A stretch of 64,000 nt of DNA, from NCBI RefSeq assembly GCF_020085105.1, contig NC_058064.1:257501-321500 (forward strand). Direction: 5' to 3'. The notes beneath the pieces are model-generated. The model did no database searches and had not been told where the DNA came from. It saw only the letters and a list, made by a program, of their open reading frames with translations. The stretch is from Siniperca chuatsi. Taxonomy: Eukaryota > Chordata > Actinopteri > Centrarchiformes > Sinipercidae. Position numbers and translations under genes: made by a program. Of the stretch, positions 49,101 to 59,600 are shown one piece after another. Numbering within the stretch: the stretch's first letter is position 1; every line of letters begins with the position of its first letter.

Positions 49101-50602
49101 CGTTATATTCAGACGTGCAGACGTCTCCAGAACTCTGCAGCTCACAGCGAGACTATCAGGTGATAAACAGCTGTACAGGTGAGACGAGGACGCTGTCGCT
49201 TTAAGCTCTTCATCTCCAGAGCGAACAAAACACCTGTAGTGACGGAGCAGCTTTCAGCCACCTGCTGCACTTCAGATGGCTAACCAGAAATAATGCAGCC
49301 TTTTACTCGTGTGAGTCCAGGGAGCCATCAGCTGTCCATAAACACCTGAAACACACCTGAAACATTTCTCCACGGACATTGACGGTTGTCAGGTGTGTCG
49401 CAGGTGAGTCAGGTGTGTGTGTGTGTGTGTGTGTTACCTCTGGCAGCAGCGCAGGGTCGTTCTGCAGCAGCAGCAGGAACAGCTGGTCTTCGTTGAGCTC
49501 GTGCAGCGTACACTCTCTCAGTAATCGATAGTTGTGATCTGAACGAATGTCGTGGGAGAATTTGCACGACTTCCTGCGACGAGCAACGGCAACGTTAACG
49601 AGATCAGTTTGAGATCAATCAGAGTCCCAGTTAAATAAATCAGTGCTGAAATATTTATCAATTTAAATGGTTTAATGTTTCAGTCAATAATATATAATCT
49701 ATAATAACAAGTTATATATAATATAACTAATAATCTGGCTGCACAAACATGCTCACTGTTTCTTTTCCAGCTCAAATTTATTCTGAAAAGCTGAAGGTGT
49801 GTCACCTGGCTCCAGCTTTGTTTCATTACTCTGTAAATCAGCTGTTTCGTGACGTCACTGTGATGTCATCATCATCATCAGTTAAACAAAACACTGAATA
49901 TATTAATTACAGTGATAAATGATGAAGATGATCTGCAGCTTCACTTTCTGTTTCCTTGAGTTTCGTTTTGTCTCTTTACTGCTGCAGGAAGTCTGTATCC
50001 CTCCGCAGCGGAGGGGACACGGTAAATAGTCCGCACTCATTAAGACAATAAATAATAATAAAACCACGTGAGCAGTGAATTATGAGCTGAATAAAGTCTG
50101 TGTATCTACATGTTTTCATGTATTCATGTTACGGATGTTTCTGCTCGCATCTGCGTGTAAATGAGCACCAACTCCGGTATTTTGGGCCGAACTTGCTGTT
50201 TTCTGACTGCGACACTGACACACCTGAGCGCGTGCGCGCGACTCACCTGCCTTTGCCGAACCTGCAGTTTCCGTAGATGAAGAACTTGCAGAGGTGCAGC
50301 TGTTGACAGTCCCCGCCCTGCTCCCGGCCGAGCCCGCTGCACTCCTCCCGGCAGTACCTGCTGCACAGCCGCAGGGAGGTTTTGGCGACCACCGCGCAGT
50401 CCTCCACCCGCTCCCCGCCGCCCCCCGCCGGGCCGCGCACCAGCAGAAAGCGGGGGCAGCGCTGGATGATGAAGCAGAACTCTTCTTCGGTGATGTTGCA
50501 GCGCTGCAGCAGCTTCCGGTGCAGCTGCAGCAGCTGCATGGCTCCTCGGCTGCTGCACAGGAAGCCGGTGGCCAGCTGGACCTCTCTGCTGTAGACAGAC
50601 AT
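43108..50602 (-). CDS. zc3hav1: ZAP/PARP13-like CCCH-type antiviral zinc finger protein, 8 exons, 452 aa
   Basis: Host RNA-binding protein; the mammalian orthologue binds CpG-rich RNA and directs its decay. Exons: 50247-50602, 49438-49573, 46408-46663, 46216-46308, 44771-44897, 44514-44682, 44179-44299, 43108-43208; phases agree and total 452 codons plus TAG. The N-terminal part matches the ZAP winged-helix and finger block: a Cys/His cluster ending DCQQLH, then CKFFIYGNC..SCKFSH, CLHYNKGSGPHGGC..CTKVH and CQHFVQGDCMFGLKCNRQH. A fifth finger, CLHFIRNSCKFQDECRCVH, spans an exon junction and leads into a WWE-like module (HFHLPYKWEVFDGVTWTD) and a second WWE (TQWLWYYKGDHGNWMEYGQ). It ends RRVRRRPRFVSVAEVQKL. 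There is no PARP catalytic domain, and the long linker between fingers 4 and 5 of mammalian ZAP is reduced to about 27 residues. The synteny is right for ZC3HAV1. Confidence 0.94.
43500..44120. repeat. Degenerate GACTTGGGACTTG repeat in zc3hav1 last intron
   Basis: About 600 bp of recurring GACTTGGGA, TTACCTGTCTTGACTTG and GGGACTTGTCTTG words of irregular length between zc3hav1 exons 44179-44299 and 43108-43208. The long plus ORF here is repeat-derived. Confidence 0.85.
44900..46000. other. zc3hav1 intron, nothing recognised
   Basis: AT-rich intron between exons 46216-46308 and 44771-44897. No additional exon or element could be supported, including any insert corresponding to the long mammalian ZAP linker. 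Confidence 0.4.
46760..47190. repeat. Degenerate AATTACGAG / TAATTCTGAG repeat
   Basis: AATTACGAG, TTCTGAGA, TCGTAATTAT and TTATAATTCTGAAA words recur in both orientations through zc3hav1 intron 2. It is low-complexity DNA and not coding. Confidence 0.6.
47770..48846. repeat. 1.08-kb CpG-bearing 9-bp minisatellite in zc3hav1 intron 2
   Basis: About 120 copies of the 9-mer GGTGCGTGA / GGTGCGTCA / GGTGGGTCA, with four insertions of CTGCAGTTGCGTGAAGTG. Most units carry a CpG. The unit is a multiple of three, so frames stay open for more than 360 codons on both strands (THL on minus; REV/RQV and RCV on plus). It lies between zc3hav1 exons 49438-49573 and 46408-46663. Confidence 0.98.
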
Positions 50603-50700
50603 GTCTCCCGCTCAGCGGCCCGTCAGCGACTGCTGTCTGCTGGGGAGGACCGACAGGTACATCCCAGCGTCACTTCCGCTCCCAGACTGTCACAATAAAA
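50230..50700 (-). promoter_or_regulatory. zc3hav1: GC-rich zc3hav1 exon 1 and probable promoter
   Basis: CpG-rich sequence (GCGCGTGCGCGCGACTC, CCGCCGGGCCGCGCACC) covers exon 1, and the ATG is at 50602. The TSS is presumably within about 100 bases upstream (50610-50700). No TATA box was identified. Confidence 0.45.
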
Positions 50701-51799
50701 GCGCTCTTTCAGATAGCTTGTGGACAGTTTACTGTGTAAGTGCTGACAGCCAATCACAACAGCTGTTACTGTGTTGTCGTCTGATGAAACGTCACAGCTG
50801 GTCGTGATGTCACTTTTAAAACCCTTTTTTAAATCTTATTTCATGTTATTTCACTTTAACTCATTTATTATTTACTCATCATGGTGTTTATTTCTGATTT
50901 ATTTTTATTTACTGTGATTTATTTTCGCTCGCCTTCATTATTTTAGTTTATTTTGGTTAACATCACTATTCATAGATATTTTTCAGCTCTCTATTAAAAC
51001 CCATCGACGGGGACGATTTCAGACATGAATCCAAATACTAAAACATTGATGATTAGCTCTTTAAATATATGTACAAATATATGAAACTGCAGTGTTAGTT
51101 CATATTTTATATCAATTATCCAGCAGGAAGTGACACGCGCACTTTCAGGAAGAGAAGAAGAGAGAAAACAGAGTCGAAGCTAAAAGGAAAAATAAAATGT
51201 GGACAAATGTCCAAATATGTATTATTATGGATCGATCATCAGACTAGTTAAATAATGAATATGTAATAATTAATCATGTTTTTAATCAAAGAACATTATT
51301 TCAGCTTTTAATTTGCTGAATGTTAATCACTTTTTACCGTTTAATACCCATTTCCTGTAATGACGTCGACTCCTGATTCAGTTTATTCAGACTTCTGATA
51401 TAATATCTACAATGTATGAATGCAGTTACATCATCAGAGATCTTGTAATCACTTTAAATTGATGATCAGCACTGGCCATAAATATTCTGATCAAGCGTAT
51501 CGGTCTTTGTTTTCATTATTTACTTCCTCAAACCTGGTTTCAGCCAGCAAACTCCACTTGGCTCCAAACTTGGGGTGAAGAGTAAACAAAGTCAGGATAC
51601 CACAACACCCCAAGACCACACCCCGCGATACTTAAAGGTTGGACAAAACAACCAACATACTGACAACTTAGCAATTCCCAGAGCCCAGAAGCAGCCTTTC
51701 TCTTCGCCCTCCACCCACGGATCTTCTACATTCTTCTTGTGTTCAATATCCTACTAATAATGTTGACAATGTAAACAACATCGGGCACAACAGAATGTG

Positions 51800-52525
51800 G
51801 GCCCAGCAAATTAATAGTTCAGGCGGTGTCAGAGAGGAGGATGCTGGGTAAACTACCTGCCATCTTGGACAGCGTCTCCCACCCGCTCCATGACGTGCTG
51901 GTCAAACAAAGGAGCACCTTCAGCGGAAGACTCATCCTCCCACAATGCACCACAGAGCGCCACAGGAAGTCATTCCTGCCTGTGGCCATCAGACTCTTTA
52001 ACTCCTCCCTCTAAGTGTCAGTCTGTTTGACCCGAAGTCACTAAACTGGACATTGATCATTAACATCTCTGCTATACTTGAATAATTGTGCAATATTCTG
52101 TGTACTACTCTTTTCCGTGCAATATTTAGTTTTCCCATGTTAGTGTTTCCTATTTATTGACATTGATATTATATACCTCCACTACTGCTGTGCAATATCG
52201 TAATAATCTCAATAAGCTACACTTGACTAGACAGTACATGCACCACTGCTTATCACATTACTTATTTTATTACATTGTATTATTATACTGTATTATAATC
52301 ATCAACCGGTAAACCCACTTTGTACTTCACACTTATTTTATTTTATACTTATACCCACCTGGTACTTCATGTATTATCTGACCTGTTTTATAGTTTTTAT
52401 AGTGTATTATATTGTTTGCTAGCACTTTCTCCTGTGTGCACTGACGTAAAGGCGAGCTGCTGTAACAAAGAGTTTCCCTTCAGGATCAATAAAGTGTTTC
52501 TGATTCTGGTTCTGATTCTGAACCA
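51800..52525 (+). mobile_element. LINE 3' end with C-terminal ORF remnant
   Basis: Bases 51826-52014 encode the retroelement C-terminal segment containing HPLHDVLVKQRSTFSGRL and RKSFLPVAIRLFNSSL, ending at a stop. A 3' untranslated region follows with TACCTCCACTACTGCTGTGC, then AAGAGTTTCCCTTCAGGATC and the tail AATAAAGTGTTTCTGATTCT with GATTCTG repeats. The 5' part is missing. The same family, inverted, is at 40806-40990. The clade was not determined. Confidence 0.85.
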
Positions 52526-53214
52526 TCGGATGTCTGGAGCATTATGCACCAACTGTGCATTACGTGCTCAACCCTCATGTACATACAGATGGTGACGAAT
52601 TCAAGGAGAAAGAGTCTTAGGTGTTGTTCCACCTTTACATTATTGTGATACTCATCAAACCATTCAGTGACCCCTCGTCTCCTGTATGGAAGTATTTCTA
52701 TTCCTCGTTTCTCCACTCTTTTATTTTGGCTGTTCCTTCAATATTCACCCATATGTAGAAAAATGTGAAGATGTTAGTCTTTATTTGAATGTAAATATTG
52801 TCTGGGTCTTCATTGTCAAGCATTTGTAAAGCTTTAAGAATGAATAAAATGGTCATGGTTAGGTTTTCTTGCCAGTGTTTTCCGTTAAGAACTGAGATCA
52901 GAGCTTCACATCCTCTCTTTGACCACTTACAGCCAGTCAGCCTGAAATAATATTTGTGAAAATAATAGTGATTTAAATAATACTAAATCCTTTATGCAAT
53001 ACCCTGTATATATAAAAGAAATTAAGACATTTAATTGGTGTACAGTGGTCTTTCCCTCCCACCTCTAATCTTCACCGTCTGCATTCTTGTTATTCAACAA
53101 CTTTATTGCCATTGTGCATCAACCTCAAATGGTGCATTTGTGTTTAAGACTTGCCACATGTGGCCAATATCCCACAGTCTAAAACGATATAGGTCACAAC
53201 AGCAATGTGGACGA

Positions 53215-54620
53215 GTTTGATAGTTGAGGTCCAACCACCTGACACCTGAAGCGTTGTGCACCAGTTGTGGATCGGGCCTTTAATTGATCTAGTTCTAACT
53301 CACTCACAGAGCTTTTGGACGCTCTGACCACCGGCAGCAGCTGCAGAAGAGTCTTCTCTGAATCTGAGTATTTCTTCAGGTCAGACACGTCCAGATCTGT
53401 TTCTGATGACAGTAAGATGAAGACCAGAGCTGACCACTGAGCAGGAGAGGGTTTCTCTGTGGAGAGACTTCCTGAACTCAGGGACTGTTGGATCTGATCC
53501 ACTACAGAGCGATCATTCAGTTCATTCAGACAGTGGAACAGACTGATGCTTTTCTCTGCTGAGGGACTGCTCCTGAGCTTCTTCTTGATACTGGTACTTG
53601 ATACTGGACTGTTTCCTGGTCTTTGAGCTACTTCCTGTGTATTTCAGCAGGCATCGTAGAAGAGTCTGATTGGTCTCCAGTGAAAGGCCCAGGAGGAAAC
53701 AGAAGACTAAGTCCAGGTGTCCATTTTGACTTTTTAAGGTTTTGTCCACAGCACTCTGGTACAGGTTTTCTTCAGTTCTGAATAATTCAAACCACCAAGT
53801 TGATAATTGGCACTTCGACAGCAGATTGACACCAGAGTTGATGAATCTCAGATGGACACGAAGAGCAGCTGGAAACTCCTGAAGCCTCAGATGGACGAAG
53901 CAGAACACCTCGTCCTGGTACAGTCATCTCTCCTCTCTAAAGACCTGTGTGAACACTCCTGAGCACACGGAGGCTGCTCGGATATCGATGCCACAGTCTG
54001 TCAGGTCTGATTCGTAGAAGATCAGGTTTCCTTTCTGCAGCTGTTTAAAAGCCAGTTTTCCCAGAGACTCAATCATCTTCCTGCTCTCTGGAGTCCAGAG
54101 TGGATCTGTCTCAGCTCCTCCATCATACTTGACGTTCTTCAGTTTGAACTGAGCCGCCAGGAAGTGGATGTACATCTCAGTCAGGGTCTTGGGCAGCTCT
54201 CCTCCCTCTCTGGTCTTCAACACGTCCTCCAGAACTGTAGCAGTGATCCAGCAGAAGACCGGGATGTGGCACATGATGTGGAGGTTTCGTGAGGTCTTGA
54301 TGTGGGAGATGATTCTGCCGGCCTGATCCTCATCTCTTCCTGAAGTAGTCCTCCTTCTGTGGGTCAGTGAACCCTCTGACCTCTGTCACCATGCCAACAC
54401 ACTCAGGAGGGATCTGATTGGCTGCTGCAGGTCGTGTGGTTATCCAGAGGCGAGCAGAGGGAAGCAGGTTCCCCCTGATGAGGTTTGTCAGCAGCACATC
54501 CACTGAGGTGGACTCTGTAGCATCGGTCAGGACCTCGTTGTTGTAGAAGTCCAGAGGAAGTCAACACTCATCCAGACCGTCGAAGATGAACACAACCTGG
54601 AACAAACCTGCAGATTCCTG
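53215..54620 (-). pseudogene. NLR (NLRC3-like) NACHT-region pseudogene fragment
   Basis: Intracellular sensor family, greatly expanded in teleosts. From 54620 leftwards the minus strand reads the Walker B segment [106 protein letters not shown] and, after a shift, SPAQWSALVFILLSSETDLD. Breaks: TGA directly after DEC (about 54560); a frameshift near 54340 after YFRKR; TGA before the LYQDEV segment (about 53930); and a frameshift near 53590. The FISNA and P-loop part and the leucine-rich repeats are absent. It is a dead 5'- and 3'-truncated copy. Confidence 0.88.
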
Positions 54621-55095
54621 CATCAGAGATAATGATCTCCTCTAAGCTAATATAATATATTTATATATTATAATTTAGAATATACTGTAATTTTCCTTTA
54701 ATATGTGTTTTTAATTTAATTATGACAAAGTAAGTGCAAAAAAGCAAATACACATAACCATGTGTGTTGTATTTCACTTTATTTCTGTGTTTAATTTGTT
54801 TTCATTTTGACATTTTAAATCTTCCACAGTTTTGTTGGGAGTCTTTTTCTTTTTTGTTTCTTGTAAAAGTAAAATCAAACGTCTAGTTTGAAGCGACAAC
54901 AAACTTTGACTGTGAGTGGATTTCTACAAAGCAGACGGGAACTTTGATACAGAGTTCAGTTTGTGGAAGAGAGAAACCGTCTGAGGAGTTTGACCTCCAG
55001 GTGTTTTTAATCAGACAGGTGTGCCTGAAACAGGTGACTCATCAAGAGTTTGGTGTTTGTGAATCAGATGAAAGTGTTTTGATCCTCAGTGAGAC

Positions 55096-56645
55096 ATGAT
55101 GCAGTCTGCCGTCTGTCTTCTGTCAGTCTGTCTGTTTACACTTCACACAGGTGAGAAACAGGATTTAATCTGCACAGACTCGATGTTTTACTGTTGGTTC
55201 ACGTTAAACTGTGTTTTGTGTTTTCAGCTGAACTCCATCAGAAACCATCAAACACGTCAGATCACAACACAGCTGCTGATCCTGGACCTGGTGCGGTTCT
55301 CAGTTTGATTTTACTCTCGTCCTCTCTGCTGCTCTCAGATCAGCATGTTTTAACTGTAAACTGCTGAGATTTTGAAATATTACATTTCATTTTTATTAAG
55401 TAGAGATTCAAACCAGCACACGTTAAAAAATACAGTTCAATAAAATAAATTCATTACAACTTACAAAGAATCAGATTTAACGGGAACAACTGGAAACTCT
55501 TGGACCTGAAAACATGAGATGAATTTGTGCTTTTCAAGAAGATTTCAGACCCTAAAATGAAAACTGAATCAAACTTGAATCCAGTTTATTGAATCAGTTT
55601 GAGAATGAATCAGTTAAAGCAGAAGACTTTTCCTCTGCTGATGTTTTGTGCCTGAGAAGTTTCTTTTTTGTCTCTTCAGATTTAAACTTGAAACAGATCC
55701 AGAATCAGTTGAATGCGACTTTGAATGAAACTCTGCAGGAACATGAAACTTTCTCTGGACAGTTTGGATTCAGCGGTACATTTTAAAACTCTTCAATAAG
55801 TGAAAATGTTTCTAAATGTATAAATTTTTACCATTTTAAATTCTAATTAAAAATATATGTAGATACTATATAAACCTTGTGAATCATTTTTAATATGCCA
55901 ATATAAAAATATATATTTAAAAACACTTTTATAATAAACACATTGTTTGTAAACTTGGTGAAAAGTTTTTTAAAGTAGCTTGACTTTCTAAATCCAAAAT
56001 GTGTAACAAGAATATTTATATATTTTTGTTAAAAATAATAAAAATGTAAAAGATTGCAATTTATTTTGAAGTAAAACTAGAATTAAAATAACTTTTTTAC
56101 TCTAACTGACCTTTTTCTCCAACATGTGGTTTGACTGTAGACCTGTCGGGGGTGCGGTCCTTCATTCCAGAACAGGAGGTGGAGTCCAGGATCATTGGGG
56201 GTCAGGAGGCCTGGGCTCACTCGTGGCCCTGGCAGGTTTCTCTTCGATTCACCTCCATGCCGGCCTGCGGAGGAGCCGTCATCAGCCCGCTGTGGGTCAT
56301 CTCTGCTGCTCACTGCTTCTTAAGGTCAGAGGTCATCGACATCTGTTAGACCAGGTTTAGATAAACCAGGATTAGATTTACTGACTAGACTTTAACGGCT
56401 GCTTCAGAAGGTCAGAGGTCAACAGGAATAAATTTACTCTGAGACGAGTTTAATCTGAGTTAGAAGACAAACTGTCTCAGTTTCAGAAATCTCTTTCCTC
56501 CTTTCAGCTGCTGATGGTTAAACCTGTTTGCAGGTACAATAAAGCTTCTTTCTGGACGGTTCTGGCCGGAAAACACGACCTGGATGATGATCAAGAACCT
56601 GGACAACAAGTTAGAAACACACAAACATTCAGTTTTTATATTTAT

Positions 56646-56677
<32 letters not shown>

Positions 56678-59600
56678 TATAGATAGATCGATCGATCTGA
56701 TCTGATCAGATCAACACCTCTGCAAACCTTCAGTAAATCATCAGTGTCTGGACGATGGTCGAACTCAGCAGTTTGTGGACGAATCAGTAAAATGTTCACT
56801 GAAAGTCTCTCATGTGTTTTTCTACAATATCCACTCAGGCTGCTTGTTAACCTTTTATGTAGTTTTTGTAACTAAAAGAAAAAACTAAACAAACGCACTT
56901 CTTCATTACGAAACCCGTGTTTGTCTCATTTTATGTAAAGAACATGTAATACAACGTATTTTCTCTGAGTACACATGTAGATCCATCTGGTGTTGACCGG
57001 GTGACTTTAACTCAACAAGTTCAAGTGCAGTTTCTTTATACAGCAGGCTGGTGGATGTTTTCCCTCACCACCTCTCTAAATCTCACAGTAACACAGACGC
57101 ATGTTGGGTGGTGTTGGATGTGATGCAGCGCCTCGATGGCTACATCACCTGTGGACACACTTTCACATCACACAGTCTGGACAGAGGCTGACATTAAAAC
57201 AACAGGTCAGGTGTCCACATGAACATTTAAACAGGTTTTGTTTGCTGTCATCCATTCTGCTCATATCGAAGATTTCTTCCTAATGCGTTTTAAATGTAAG
57301 TGATGAAGGACACAGTCGTCCTTATGTGCAAAAATGTATTAAAAGTTTATCAAAAGCTATAATGAGGCTTCAGTCGTCCAAATCAGTCAAACCAAGTCTT
57401 CCATATATCCGCCATTTTATTACAGAATTCCCTCTTTTTGTTATTATCCTTCCACTGCAGCTCAACCAGGAAACTCTGTTCAGGGAAACAAAGAGGGAAT
57501 TTTGTCATTAAAAACAGCTGAAACTCCTCAAGATATCCACTTGATCCGAATAACTCAGACTGCAGGAGCTTCATATTAACTTCGGATAAACTTTAGAATA
57601 TATTTTCGCACAAAACAAGGTGGATTTTGTCCTCCGTCACTTGATCACATTATGAAGAGACCTCTTAATGTCCAGTATGAACAGGAGGAATGATTACCAC
57701 AAAACCTGTTTCAGTGTTCATACGGACACCTGACTGTTGTCTAAAGACAGAAATTTTGAACCTGCCCTTTAAGTGCTTTTGTTGACTAAACCAACCACTC
57801 AGGGTGTGAACCCTGGGCTCTGATGTCCAAATCCAACTGTCCACCCTGACTCCTTCATACGATTCCATTTGGTACAAGAACACAACGTTTTATTCACTGG
57901 ACAAAGTATAAAAGAATAAATACCTAATAATTAACTTATTGTTCAGTTGGTTGGAGTCTCTACGATCATCAGCCATCACAGCTACAACACTCAGACCAAA
58001 GAGAACGACGTGGCTCTGCTGAGGCTGCAGCAGCCGCTGGTCTTCAACCAGTTCGTCAGACCCATCAACGTCTGGATGGCTCCGCTGCCTCCCTTCACGA
58101 TGTGCACCATCACCGGCTGGGGCTCCACCCGAGAGAGTGAGGAAGTGCTTACTCCATTCTAGAAAACTCACGAAACTAAGCGCTTCTTGAATCTGAGCGG
58201 ACATGACCTGATGTTTCTTCCTGGTTTCTGGTTCGTCAGATGGTCCTCGAGTTAACAGACTCCAGGAGGTGAATGTGACCATCCTGTCCCCTGATGTCTG
58301 TAACCAGTACTACCTCGGGAGGATGCGACCCTCCATGTTCTGTGCTGGGAAGGACGAAGGAGGAACTGACGCCTGCCAGGTAAGACCTGAATTCCTCCAG
58401 AGTCAGAACATGAGGGGGAAATATACAAGAGGGACCATCAGAGTTCAGAATCTAGACTATAAAACACTTTAAACCAGTCTGAGACAGAAATTGATGACTT
58501 TAGAGTCATCTGGACAGAATCTAGACTTTGTCTCTTTGCCACTTTGTCTTTCTGTCCACTGTTTGTTGTCCTGTCTCGTCTCTTCCTTGTCATTCGCTTT
58601 GTCATTTCTTTGTGCCATCTTATGTCTCCATTGTCCTCTTATCTCTTTGTTGTCTCGTTCACCGTCCTGTCTGTGTCTTTATTATACTGTCTCTGACATT
58701 GTCCTGTTTCTGTCTCAGGGGGACTCTGGAGGCCCTCTGTCCTGCTACACTGGCAGCAGGTATGAGCTGGCAGGTTTGGTGAGCTGGGGAGTTGGTTGTG
58801 GACGAGCCAGAAAACCAGGAGTCTACACCAAAGTCCAAGAACACACTAAGTGGATTTTTGACAACATGAGTGAGTTTCTCAGATAATCAAACACCTGATT
58901 GTTTACCTGTGAAAGGTGTATTCTAGTCTGAAGAGCTGACGTACTGTTTCATTCACAGATGATCAGAATATCATATCTGCAGATGACCTCACTTCTGAAG
59001 GTATGTTTTTACATTACACTGTACTTTTATCTAGAAACTTTGTTTTTTAATTCCAATATTCTATCTTTTATACTGAAAAACCAAACTCCCTTTATACAGA
59101 TGTGCAGAGAAACTACAAAAACTACACTGTGCAGGTGTTCATGTTATTCCCTGTATGATTGTATTTATTCACCTGGATGACAGGTAACAGATGTGGTAAG
59201 CAGCAGAGCTCCAGCTGTGAGAAGGCTCCAGGCCTCGCTAGTCTCTCAGTGTCCCAGAAGGGGGAGGTGTCCTTGGGGAACGTGACAGAGTCCTGCCCCT
59301 TCTTCTGGCCCTGGCAGGTCAGCCTGCAGTCCAATGGACTCCACTACTGCAGCGGAACGCTCATCCACCGCTACTGGGTCATCACTGCTAAACACTGCAA
59401 CATCAGGTAAAATATCAGCTGACTGCAGGACGCAGTCTCGTCAGGTAAAACGACGACTTTTACTGCTGACTTTAATTTGTCCCAGCAGAGCTAAAGAGGA
59501 CACGGTGGTTCTGGGAGTTCATGACCTCCGGTTCTCATCGTCTCAAACCATCCTGGTGGACGAGGTCTTCAACCTGCCGCATGACGGCAGCTTCCCCCCG

